Assembly: GCF_001414055.1 (NCBI RefSeq) | Contig: NZ_CP013002.1 | Span: 1,116,001-1,180,000, forward strand | Length of the DNA: 64,000 nt | Origin: Caulobacter henricii | Lineage (GTDB): Bacteria > Pseudomonadota > Alphaproteobacteria > Caulobacterales > Caulobacteraceae | Reading direction: 5' to 3' | Shown here: one piece after another, positions 37,293 to 45,232 of the stretch | Position numbering within the stretch: the stretch's first letter is position 1 | Layout: the number at the start of each line of letters is the position of its first letter | Translations under genes and position numbers: made by a program | Notes under the pieces: generated by a model | Databases searched by the model: none | The model's input: only the letters and a program-made list of their open reading frames with translations | What the model was told of the DNA's origin: nothing

Positions 37293-37866
37293 ATGACCGA
37301 GCCTGCCGCCGCCCTTCGTCTCCGCCTGGCGCATCCGGTGGATATGCCGGTGCTCTCGGCGCTGATGAATGCCGCGATCAGCGACCTTCTCACGCCGTTC
37401 CTGCCGGAAGAGGGTGTGAAGGCATCGTTTGAGATCATGGGTCTCGACAGTCAACTGATCGCCGACGGCACCTATTTTGTCGTGGAGGTCCTTGGCGACG
37501 ACGGGGGCATCGCGGGCTGCGGCGGCTGGAGCCGGCGGGCGACCCTGTTCGGCGGCGACCATTCGGCCGGACGCGATGCGGCCCTGCTCGATCCGGCGAC
37601 CGATGCCGCCCGGGTCAGGGCCATGTACACCCACCCCGATCACACCCGGAAGGGCGTCGGGCGACTGGTCCTGGAGGCCTGCGAGGCGGCAGCTGCGGCG
37701 GAAGGGTTCAGGCGCTGCGAACTGGCGGCGACCCTGGGGGGGCGAGCCCCTCTATCGCGCCTGTGGCTATGAAGACATCGAGCCGTTCTCGGCCATGACC
37801 TCCAGCGGTTATGCCGTGCCGCTGATCCGGATGGGCAAGGCCCTGCCGATCACTTTGAAGCGATGA
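37293..37866 (+). pseudogene. GNAT family N-acetyltransferase, frameshifted in a G tract
   Basis: The first 150 or so codons encode a GNAT domain: LRLAHPVDMPVLSALMNAAI, FVVEVLGDDGGIAGCGGWSRR, and the acetyl-CoA loop MYTHPDHTRKGVGRLVLEACE (Q/RxxGxG/A type). A run of seven G residues at 37736-37742 shifts the frame. One base fewer would continue as GGEPLYRACGYEDIEPFSAMTSSG...LIRMGKAL to a stop at 37866, a normal GNAT end, for about 190 residues. As written the product stops at 37772. This may be a true mutation, slippage, or a homopolymer sequencing error. The start follows GAGGAGA. Confidence 0.8.
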
Positions 37867-37872
37867 CATGCG

Positions 37873-37901
37873 AAAAGGGCCAGGCTTTCGCCTGGCCCTT
37901 C
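37873..37901 (-). terminator. Terminator of the TonB receptor at 37924
   Basis: An 11-bp perfect stem (37875-37885 with 37890-37900) with a TTTC loop has A4 on its left, giving a U run for minus-strand transcripts 23 nt after the receptor stop. It may also stop the GNAT transcript. Confidence 0.8.
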
Positions 37902-37923
37902 GTATTGGCTCTGTAGCGCGCTC

Positions 37924-40575
37924 TTAGAACGTCGCCGAGACCTTGGCGTACCAGAAGCCGCCCTGCCAATCGACGATGGAGTCCGAGCGGTAAAGCCGGC
38001 CATTGGTCGCCGACTCGCCGGTCAGATCCGGATCGGGATAGTTGGAGAACAGGTTCCGGGCCCCGATCGCAATCGAGTAGGTGTCGGTCGCGGCATAGGA
38101 GATCTCGGTGTCGAACATCATCTCCGGATCCCACTTCTGGATCACGTCGGGTTTGCCGACGCTGAACATGTTCTTGTACGGACCGTAGATATTGGCCCGG
38201 CCGAGGATCTTGAACTTGCCGATCTCGTGGGTGGCCGACAGCGTGCTCCTCCAGCGCGGCGCGGCATGCTTGAAGTCATAGACGCTTTCGCCGTCGAAGA
38301 AGGTGTAGGTCACGCCCGAGGTGTTCGGAGTGGGCTTGTTGACCTTGTCGACAACGAAGCTGTTCCAGTTGGCGCTGGCGGTGAAGCTGGTCGACTGGCC
38401 ACTGTCCCAAGCCCTCTTGTAGGTCGCCACGACGTCGACACCGGTGGTGGTCGAGTCAAAGGCGTTCTGGAAGAACTGGACCTGGCCGATCGTGTCCGCA
38501 CCGGGGATCTTGGCACTGATCAGCGCAGACTTGATCAACGGCGTCACCGTGATCGCGCTGGTGGCATAGAACTGGTCTTCGATAGCGATGTTGTAGAGGT
38601 CGACCGTCAGGCTCATGCCGTCAAACAGCGAGGCCGTGAAGCCAAGCGCCAGGTTGACCGACTTTTCCGGCTTCAGTTCCTTGGCGCCCATGTACTTGGC
38701 GACCGGGTTGGTCGCCGGGAACAGGCCCGAGGCAATGATCGCGCCGTTTTCGACGCGGGTCGACACGTTGGTGGTGAACAGTTGGCCGGGCGTCGGGGCG
38801 CGGAAGCCCGTACCGGCTGACGCGCGAATGCCGAAATCCTCGGTGATCTGGTACTGGGTCGCAAGCTTGCCGTTAAAGGTGTCGCCGAAGTCCGAGAATT
38901 TCTCGGCCCGGATCGCCGCGTCGAAGAACCAGGCCTCAGTGATGTTGGCCGAGGCTTGGGCATAGCCGGCATAGGAGTCGCGGGTCAGTTCGCCTGAATA
39001 GGACGGCGTGTTGCCGGGGAAGCCGTTCGATCCGACGCCCAGGGCATTGTAGACGGGATCGAGGCCCGCAAAGCCGTCCGTGGCGTCTGACTTGTAGTTG
39101 GCGCAGTTGAGACCGGCCGTGGAGGGCAGGGCAGCACCCTTGGCCGTGGCGGTCCGGGTGGTCGCATTGCAGAAGCCGAAGGGGTCAGGGACCGACCAGG
39201 AACCGGCAATGTAGGAGGGGACATCACCGGGGGTGATCTCATAGCCTTCCTTGCGGTACTCGGCCCCGAAATTCAGGGTCACCGGGGTGCTGATGCCGGC
39301 GACCGTCCAGTCATAGGCGAAGTCGGCATTCGCTGCGCTTTCCGTCGAGATGAGCGAGCCGTCGTAGAATTCTTTCGGCGAGGCCGGTCCCATCGACGGG
39401 TTCACGGTGTCCCAGATCGTGTAGGCGATCTTGTTGTTCCCGTAGCGACCGCTCAGATCGTAGGTGACGCCGTTGGCGAACTTGCCCTTCAGGCCACCCG
39501 TCAGGCTGTAGTCGGTGACGTCGCCGCCGAACATCGGGGTGAAGCCGGCCGGGAAGATCGAGCTGAACTGGAAGATCGAGCCGTCGGCCTGGCGGATCGG
39601 CGTGGCATTGACCGCATTGCTGACCGGCGGACGATAGTTGAAGTACTCGGTCGCGCTGCTCTTCGAATAGTTGGCAAAGGCGTAGAGCGACAGGCTGTCG
39701 CTGATGTCATAGCCGGCATTGATCACGCCGCGCAGGGCTTCGGAGTCCGGCTGACCCCACTTCTGCACATAGTCCGTGATCAGGGCACCGTAGGACGGGT
39801 TGGCGGCGGCATAGGATGCCACGCAGAAGCCGGCCGACTGGTTGGGAATCCCCACGTTGCAGTACTGCTTGCCGCGGTGAACCTGGTTCTGGCTGGTATA
39901 TTCGAAGGTCCCGTTGACGAAGCCCTTGTCGCCGATCGGCAGGCCGAGATTGCCCGTGATCATCACGTCTTCGCCGTCGCCGAGGAAGAACTGGCCGTAC
40001 TGGGCCGTCAGTGAACCACCGCTGGGGCTGTCCTTCAGCTGGAAGTCGATGACGCCGGCGATGGCGTCCGAGCCGTACTGGGCACCCGCGCCGTCACGCG
40101 TGACGACAACGTTCTTCAGGGCCGAGGCCGGGATGGTCGCCGCGTCGGGGGCCTGGGCACCGGTGCCGCCAATGGTCACCAGAGCCGAACGATGGCGACG
40201 CTTGCCATTGACCATGAACAGGGTCTTGTCGGTGGGCAGACCGCGCAGGCTGGCGGGGCGAACGAAGGTGGCACCGTCCGAGATCGGCTCGCGAGCCAGG
40301 GTGTAGGACGGAACCAGCGACTTCAGAATGTCATTGGTGTCGGTGAAGGCGGCGGACTTCAGGTCAGCTTCGCTGAACGAGTCCACCGGAACCGCGCTGT
40401 CGAGGACGGTGCGGGGCTTGCCGCGCGCCGTGACGATCAGGGTTTCGAGTTCGGAATTGGTTTCCGCCGCCGGGTCGGCGGGTGTCTCGGCGGCGTGCGC
40501 CAGTGCCGAGTATCCAAGAGTAACGCTAAGTGCCGAAATTCCGGCGAGAAGTGTCGATTTAAAGTGCCGAGTCAT
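37924..40575 (-). CDS. TonB-dependent outer-membrane receptor
   Basis: The 883-residue protein has a signal peptide ending ALAHAAE near residue 29. A TonB-box-like ETLIVTARGK precedes a plug domain with KSLVPSYTL, SLRGLPTDKTLFMVNGKRRH and GSDAIAGVIDFQL, and a 22-strand-type barrel ends in WYAKVSATF. It imports a substrate too large for porins, driven by TonB. No linked transporter or enzyme gene reveals the ligand; amine oxidase and GNAT neighbours are on separate transcripts. An inverted repeat overlaps its TATAAT box (40590-40613). Confidence 0.95.
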   Translation of the reverse strand: MTRHFKSTLLAGISALSVTLGYSALAHAAETPADPAAETNSELETLIVTARGKPRTVLDSAVPVDSFSEADLKSAAFTDTNDILKSLVPSYTLAREPISDGATFVRPASLRGLPTDKTLFMVNGKRRHRSALVTIGGTGAQAPDAATIPASALKNVVVTRDGAGAQYGSDAIAGVIDFQLKDSPSGGSLTAQYGQFFLGDGEDVMITGNLGLPIGDKGFVNGTFEYTSQNQVHRGKQYCNVGIPNQSAGFCVASYAAANPSYGALITDYVQKWGQPDSEALRGVINAGYDISDSLSLYAFANYSKSSATEYFNYRPPVSNAVNATPIRQADGSIFQFSSIFPAGFTPMFGGDVTDYSLTGGLKGKFANGVTYDLSGRYGNNKIAYTIWDTVNPSMGPASPKEFYDGSLISTESAANADFAYDWTVAGISTPVTLNFGAEYRKEGYEITPGDVPSYIAGSWSVPDPFGFCNATTRTATAKGAALPSTAGLNCANYKSDATDGFAGLDPVYNALGVGSNGFPGNTPSYSGELTRDSYAGYAQASANITEAWFFDAAIRAEKFSDFGDTFNGKLATQYQITEDFGIRASAGTGFRAPTPGQLFTTNVSTRVENGAIIASGLFPATNPVAKYMGAKELKPEKSVNLALGFTASLFDGMSLTVDLYNIAIEDQFYATSAITVTPLIKSALISAKIPGADTIGQVQFFQNAFDSTTTGVDVVATYKRAWDSGQSTSFTASANWNSFVVDKVNKPTPNTSGVTYTFFDGESVYDFKHAAPRWRSTLSATHEIGKFKILGRANIYGPYKNMFSVGKPDVIQKWDPEMMFDTEISYAATDTYSIAIGARNLFSNYPDPDLTGESATNGRLYRSDSIVDWQGGFWYAKVSATF

Positions 40576-40589
40576 AGAGAGCCCCCTCG

Positions 40590-40613
40590 TTCAATTATAA
40601 ACGCACGATTGAA
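40590..40613 (-). promoter_or_regulatory. Receptor promoter -10 box inside an inverted repeat
   Basis: On the minus strand TATAAT lies 17 nt before the receptor ATG and ribosome site. It is flanked by perfect TTCAAT / ATTGAA arms 12 nt apart. The -35 region is weak, so an activator or alternative control is likely. Confidence 0.5.
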
Positions 40614-40859
40614 TCCTTCTCCACGGCTGTTTTCTCCCGACCTTTATTGTTTTTGAAACTGACGCGATTTTTCACTCGGACGTTGCCGAACGATTAAGCG
40701 TGGATTGAAGTCGTCGACTTGCGCAATGGCCGGGTCGGCATGAAGCTGTCACAGGACAGCAGAACGGCCCCGGCGCCCCTTTGGGTGGCGTCGAGACCGC
40801 ATTTTTAGGCAGAGCGGAGCGCCCGAATGTGCAATCCGGGTCGCGGAAGCCTGCTGGCG
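40614..40859. other. Region upstream of the receptor gene
   Basis: About 246 bp with no gene that I can support. It contains the receptor's upstream control region (A/T-rich patches near 40630-40700) and the tail of the convergent-side sequence before the 114-residue protein. Confidence 0.5.
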
Positions 40860-41204
40860 TCAGGCGACCATTCGGTGATCGGCGGGTTCGCAGACCTCGG
40901 ACTCGAACAGGTCATAGGCATCTTCCCAGGCTGCCAGGCGTGAGTCGCGCCGTTCGGCATCGTCGATGACCCGGATGATCTGGTCCTCGCGGTCGTTCCA
41001 GACCACGCCCAGGTCCACCACCCGATCAGCGTCCCGACCCAGGAGCAGGATGATGTCGGCGCGGGCGGCGCGTTCGGGGCTGATCCGCATCAGGGTCCGT
41101 CCGCGGCCGAGGTCACGGTGAATGTCCGCGAAGGCCAGGACTGCCGAAATCATCGGTGCATTGACCGGGGCAATGGCCCAGACAGGGCAGGCAAAACGGG
41201 ACAT
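40860..41204 (-). CDS. Conserved-looking 114-residue protein of unknown function
   Basis: The protein begins MSRFACPVWAIAPVNAPMISAVLAFADIHRDLGRGRTLMRISPERAARADIILLL... and has an acidic C-terminal half (IIRVIDDAERRDSRLAAWEDAYDLFESEV). A strong GGAGGT precedes the ATG. No signal peptide or membrane helix is clear. I do not recognise it. It is divergent from the WYL regulator gene with 71 bp between the starts, so that regulator may control it. Confidence 0.65.
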   Translation of the reverse strand: MSRFACPVWAIAPVNAPMISAVLAFADIHRDLGRGRTLMRISPERAARADIILLLGRDADRVVDLGVVWNDREDQIIRVIDDAERRDSRLAAWEDAYDLFESEVCEPADHRMVA

Positions 41205-41275
41205 CAAGACCTCCAGGGTTCGGACCGGTCCTGTTTGCGCGTGCCATGCGCCAGATTCGGTCGTATGGAGAACGT

Positions 41276-42289
41276 ATGAGGCACGAAAAAGCTGCACGTC
41301 TCCTGGACCTGGCCCGCATGCTGGCGGGATCGGCCGAAGGCATGACCCTGGATGAGATGGCGCGGGCCCTGGAGGTCGGGCGCCGCACGGCGGAGCGCAT
41401 GCGCGATGCGGTCTGGGCGGCCTTTCCGCAGATGGAGGTGGTCGAGGACCCTCCGACCCGGCGGTTTCGCATTCCGGCCGGGCTGGACGGTCTGTTCCAG
41501 ACTCCGACCGCCGAGGAACTAGCGGCCCTCCGAACCGCTGCCGATTCCTACAGGGCTTCGGGGGCGGAAGGACGGGCATCATCGCTCTATGCCCTGGAGC
41601 GCAAGTTGCTGTCGGCCCTGCGCGGCGCGGCCCGGCGCAAGGTGGCTCCCGATGTCGAGGCTCTGGTCCAGGCCGAGACGATCGCCGTCCATGCCGGACC
41701 CCGGCCCTATGAGGACGTGACCGCCCTGGCCGCCATCCGGACGGCGATCAAGGGGCTGAGTGCGCTGTCCTTTCGCTATGAAGGGGGCAGCACGCCCGGC
41801 CGCACGCGCGAGGTGACGCCCCTGGGCATCCTGTTTGCCCGCAGCAACTATCTGGTCGCTCTGGAGGGCGAGGATCCGCGTCCACGCTCCTGGCGGCTGG
41901 ACCGCATGCAGGATCTGCGGGTGCTGGATCGACCGGCCCCGCCGCCGGAGGACTTCTCGCTGCAGGCCTTCGCCGACGAAAGCTTCGGCATCTATCACGG
42001 CGCGGTCGAGGACGTGTTTCTGCGGATCCGTCCTGACCGGGCCGAGGATGCCCTGCGCTGGCGCTTTCACGCCACCCAGACCGTGCGTCCAGAGCCGGAC
42101 GGCTCTGTCACGGTGGCCTTTCGGGCCGCCGGCATGCTCGAACTGGCCTGGCACCTGTTCACCTGGGGCGACGGCGTCGAGATCGTCGCGCCGGCCAGCC
42201 TGCGCCAGATCATGGTCGAGGAACTTCGCCGGGCCCTGTCGGTCCATGATAAAGCGGCGGACCTCTCCGGGACCCTGCCTCTGCCATGA
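41276..42289 (+). CDS. WYL-domain transcriptional regulator
   Basis: The 337-residue regulator has an N-terminal HTH (about 1-60: LDLARMLAGSAEGMTLDEMARALEVGRRTAERM), a central WYL domain (about 140-215) with FRYEGGSTPGRTREVTPLGILFARSNYLVAL, and a C-terminal WCX-like domain ending in WHLFTWGDGVEI. WYL proteins sense nucleic acid or ligands and often regulate DNA damage or stress genes. ATG 41276 has GGAG 6 nt upstream, better than an earlier in-frame ATG at 41246. Its stop overlaps the rlmJ start by 4 nt, so both are co-translated. Confidence 0.9.
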   Translation: MRHEKAARLLDLARMLAGSAEGMTLDEMARALEVGRRTAERMRDAVWAAFPQMEVVEDPPTRRFRIPAGLDGLFQTPTAEELAALRTAADSYRASGAEGRASSLYALERKLLSALRGAARRKVAPDVEALVQAETIAVHAGPRPYEDVTALAAIRTAIKGLSALSFRYEGGSTPGRTREVTPLGILFARSNYLVALEGEDPRPRSWRLDRMQDLRVLDRPAPPPEDFSLQAFADESFGIYHGAVEDVFLRIRPDRAEDALRWRFHATQTVRPEPDGSVTVAFRAAGMLELAWHLFTWGDGVEIVAPASLRQIMVEELRRALSVHDKAADLSGTLPLP

Positions 42290-43113
42290 ACTATCGCCAC
42301 GCCTTTCACGCCGGCAACTTCGCCGATCTTCAGAAGCACGCCATCCTGCTGGCGGTTCTGGAAACCCTGAAGGCGCAGTCCCCCGGCCTGGCGGTGATCG
42401 ACACCCATGCCGGGGCCGGCGGATATGACCTCAGTGGCGAGATGGCGCGGCGGTCGGGTGAGGCCGAGGCCGGCATCTTCCGTCTGCTTGCGGACCCGGC
42501 TCCCCCTCCGGTTTTCGCGCCCCTGATGGCGGCCCTGCGGGCGATGAATGGCGGCCGGGACGGCCCGCTCTATCCGGGCTCGCCTCTGCTGATCGCCGGC
42601 ACCCTTCGCCGGGAAGATCGCTATACCGCCTGTGAATTGCGCGACGACGACTTCGACCTGCTGCGCCGGTCTCTGGCACCTTTTCCGTTCGCCCAGGCCT
42701 GCAAGGCGGACGGCTACGAGACCGCCCAGACCCGGGCAGGGCGGGGCGGGCGAAGCGTCATCCTGATCGATCCGCCCTTTGAACGGCCGGACGACTATGC
42801 CCGCATCGTCGAGACGACGCGCCAGTCCCTGCAACGGGATCCCGCCTCTGTGCTGGCGATCTGGACGCCGCTGAAGGACCTGGAAACCCTCGACGCCTTC
42901 GTGCGTGCGCTGGAAACTGTCACGAACGACGCGCTAATCGCTGAGGTCAGGCTGAGGCCGTTGCTGGACCCGATGAAGATGAACGGCAGTGCGATGGTTC
43001 TGGTCGGTGCCCCGCTCGAGGTCGAGCCCGCCGTCCGGAGCGCGACCGAGTGGATCGTCCGTCAGCTGGGCCAGGCCGGCGGTGTGGCCCGCATCTGGCG
43101 GACCGTCGCATGA
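42286..43113 (+). CDS. rlmJ: 23S rRNA (adenine-2030-N6)-methyltransferase RlmJ
   Basis: The 275-residue enzyme starts with the diagnostic MNYRHAFHAGNFADLQKHAIL. It has the SAM-binding VIDTHAGAGGYDL and the catalytic DPPFE (the N6-adenine-type D/NPPF motif). It methylates A2030 of 23S rRNA. It overlaps the WYL regulator gene upstream and the chrA gene downstream by 4 nt each (ATGA), an unusual grouping of a housekeeping enzyme. Confidence 0.93.
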   Translation: MNYRHAFHAGNFADLQKHAILLAVLETLKAQSPGLAVIDTHAGAGGYDLSGEMARRSGEAEAGIFRLLADPAPPPVFAPLMAALRAMNGGRDGPLYPGSPLLIAGTLRREDRYTACELRDDDFDLLRRSLAPFPFAQACKADGYETAQTRAGRGGRSVILIDPPFERPDDYARIVETTRQSLQRDPASVLAIWTPLKDLETLDAFVRALETVTNDALIAEVRLRPLLDPMKMNGSAMVLVGAPLEVEPAVRSATEWIVRQLGQAGGVARIWRTVA

Positions 43114-44393
43114 CCCGAAGTTCGCCGAGCTTTGCCGAGGCCCTGGGAGTCTGGCTGAAGATCGGCTGCCTCGGTTTTGGTGGACCGGCGGGCCAGATCG
43201 CCCTGCTGCACAGGACTGTTGTCGAGGAAAAGGGCTGGATCGATGAGGCGCGGTTCGCCCATGCCTTGAGCTTCTGCATGCTCCTGCCCGGACCGGAGGC
43301 CCAGCAGTTGGCCGTCTGGCTGGGCTGGCGTCTGCACGGGGTGCGGGGTGGCGTCGCGGCGGGACTGTTGTTCATCCTGCCCGGCCTGGCCGTCATGCTG
43401 AGCCTATCGGCGCTCTATATCGTCTATGGGCGGTCGGAATGGGCCGGGCCGGTGCTGCTGGGACTCAAGGCGGCGGTTGTCGCCCTGGTGACCCAGGCCG
43501 TGTTGCGGATCGGCGGACGCGCCGTCCGGGATCGGGTCGGTGCCCTGATGGCGGTCGCCGCCTTTGGGCTGATGAGCTTCACCATCGTGCCGTTTCCCGT
43601 CCTGATCCTTGTAGCCGGTCTGATCGGCTGGGTTCTTGGCCGGGGCGCAACGGCGGAGCTGGTGGCGATAGAGTCCACGCCGCGCCGCGGAACCCTTAGA
43701 ACTGTCCTGGTCTGGCTGGTCGTCTGGCTGGCCCCCGTTCTGACCGCCCTGATTCTGGCACCCGACTCCGTGGTGGCGCGGATGGGTGCCATCTTCAGCG
43801 GACTGGCCGTGGTCAGCTTCGGCGGAGCCTATGCGGCCCTGGCCTATCTGGGTCAGGCGGCTTCGGCCCTCGGCTGGCTGACGCCTGTCCAGATGCTGGA
43901 CGGCCTTGGTCTGGCCGAGACGACGCCCGGACCCCTGCTGCTGGTCTTTGTCTTTTTCGGCTTTGTCGGGGCCTATCAGGCCGCCGCGCCGGAATGGGCC
44001 TGGATCGCCGGGCTCGCGGGCGGTCTGATGGCAGCCTGGGCGACCTTCGCGCCGTCGTTCCTGTGGATCTTCGCCGGCGGGCCCTTCGTCGAGCGCCTGC
44101 GTGGCCGGCCGCGACCGGCCCGGGCCCTGTCGATGGTGTCGGCGGCGGCGGTCGGGGTCATTGCCCAGCTGGCCCTGTGGTTTGCGACCCATCTGCTGTT
44201 CCGCACGGGTGAATCTCTGGCCTGGGGTGCCTTGAAGGTGACAGTCCCGGATCTCGCCAGTCTTGATGCCGGGGCCCTGGGGCTGACGGTTTTGGCCCTG
44301 GGTCTGACCTTTGCCCTGCGCCTGCCGATGCTGGCCCTGGTGGTGGTGATGGTCCTGGCCGGACTGGTGCTAAAGGGGATTGGATTGACTTGA
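43110..44393 (+). CDS. chrA: Chromate transporter ChrA family
   Basis: The 427-residue membrane protein has two homologous halves. The first contains the family motif GCLGFGGPAGQIALLHR and the second FSGLAVVSFGGAYAALAYLGQAA with a PGPLLL segment (ETTPGPLLLVFVFFGF). About 10-12 membrane helices span the protein. ChrA proteins export chromate by a proton- or sulfate-coupled antiport and confer Cr(VI) tolerance; some family members have other anion substrates. It is translationally coupled to rlmJ. No chrB is present. Confidence 0.92.
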   Translation: MTRSSPSFAEALGVWLKIGCLGFGGPAGQIALLHRTVVEEKGWIDEARFAHALSFCMLLPGPEAQQLAVWLGWRLHGVRGGVAAGLLFILPGLAVMLSLSALYIVYGRSEWAGPVLLGLKAAVVALVTQAVLRIGGRAVRDRVGALMAVAAFGLMSFTIVPFPVLILVAGLIGWVLGRGATAELVAIESTPRRGTLRTVLVWLVVWLAPVLTALILAPDSVVARMGAIFSGLAVVSFGGAYAALAYLGQAASALGWLTPVQMLDGLGLAETTPGPLLLVFVFFGFVGAYQAAAPEWAWIAGLAGGLMAAWATFAPSFLWIFAGGPFVERLRGRPRPARALSMVSAAAVGVIAQLALWFATHLLFRTGESLAWGALKVTVPDLASLDAGALGLTVLALGLTFALRLPMLALVVVMVLAGLVLKGIGLT

Positions 44394-44478
44394 CCTAGGG
44401 GCAACATTTTCGCACTTGCGAACGTGAGATCTGTGTTATGCTGCGTTGCACAAAATCGCGGTTGCCGGAGCGCGCGCC

Positions 44479-45171
44479 ATGGTTTCCTCCTTGTCTTTCC
44501 TTCCCGAGTTCAAGTCCGAGCGGGTTGATCCCGAAACGGCACCCCATGTGATGGTCGGGGCGGCCTCGCCCCTGTGGCTGATGTTCGGGGGCGCTGCCGC
44601 CGCCGGAGCGGCCTGGTGGTGGTGGGCCTCACGCTGGCGCGAGGCGGTCAATCTTGAAGCCCACGCCGGTCGCGCCCCTGAGCCTGTAGCCGAAGCCGCA
44701 GCCGCGCCCGTCGTCGATCCGCCGGTTGAGCTAGTGGCCGAGCCGGTCGCCTTTGTCGCCGAGGAGCCGCTCGAAACCCTGGACACGCCGGAGGAAGCCG
44801 CCGATGCGGTTCTGGCCCCCGAGGTCGAGATCCCGGCGGTGGTCGAGGCTGAAGCGGCCGTGATCGAGGCCGTTGAGCTTGTGGCCGTGGTCGAACCCGT
44901 CGTCGAGCCCGAGCGCGTCGCCGAAACCGAAAGCCCTGATCTGAACGCCAGCCTCGAGATCCAGGCCGATGACCTGACCCGGCTGGTCGGGATCGGCCCC
45001 AAGCTGGCGGCTTCCCTGACTGAACTGGGCGTAACGCGCTTTGCCCAGATCGCCGCCTGGACCACCGAGGACATCCAGTCGATCGATCAGCTGCTCAATC
45101 TCAAGGGTCGGGCCGACCGCGATGCCTGGGTGGCCCAGGCCAAGCGCTTTGCCGCCACCGTCGAGGCCTGA
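44479..45171 (+). CDS. Membrane-anchored protein with a C-terminal helix-hairpin-helix domain
   Basis: The 230-residue protein has an N-terminal region, one membrane helix (about 28-50, LWLMFGGAAAAGAAWWWW), then a long Ala/Val/Glu/Pro-rich low-complexity linker (about 60-150), and a C-terminal helix-hairpin-helix-like domain LTRLVGIGPKLAASLTELGVTRFAQIAAWT...INQLLNLKGR. That domain also occurs in NuoE-like and DNA-binding proteins. Such an anchored HhH protein could bind DNA or a partner at the membrane. ATG 44479 was chosen over an earlier TTG; CGGAG precedes it. Function is unknown. Confidence 0.75.
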   Translation: MVSSLSFLPEFKSERVDPETAPHVMVGAASPLWLMFGGAAAAGAAWWWWASRWREAVNLEAHAGRAPEPVAEAAAAPVVDPPVELVAEPVAFVAEEPLETLDTPEEAADAVLAPEVEIPAVVEAEAAVIEAVELVAVVEPVVEPERVAETESPDLNASLEIQADDLTRLVGIGPKLAASLTELGVTRFAQIAAWTTEDIQSIDQLLNLKGRADRDAWVAQAKRFAATVEA

Positions 45172-45232
45172 AGCCGGGCGGTGACCCGTCCGGCCCGCTT
45201 TCAGTGATGGGCCTGACGGTGCCTTTTCGGGG

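Noticed and set aside
45174..45196. Terminator after the helix-hairpin-helix gene
   Set aside because: There is a 9-bp GC-rich stem with a wobble but no T run after it.
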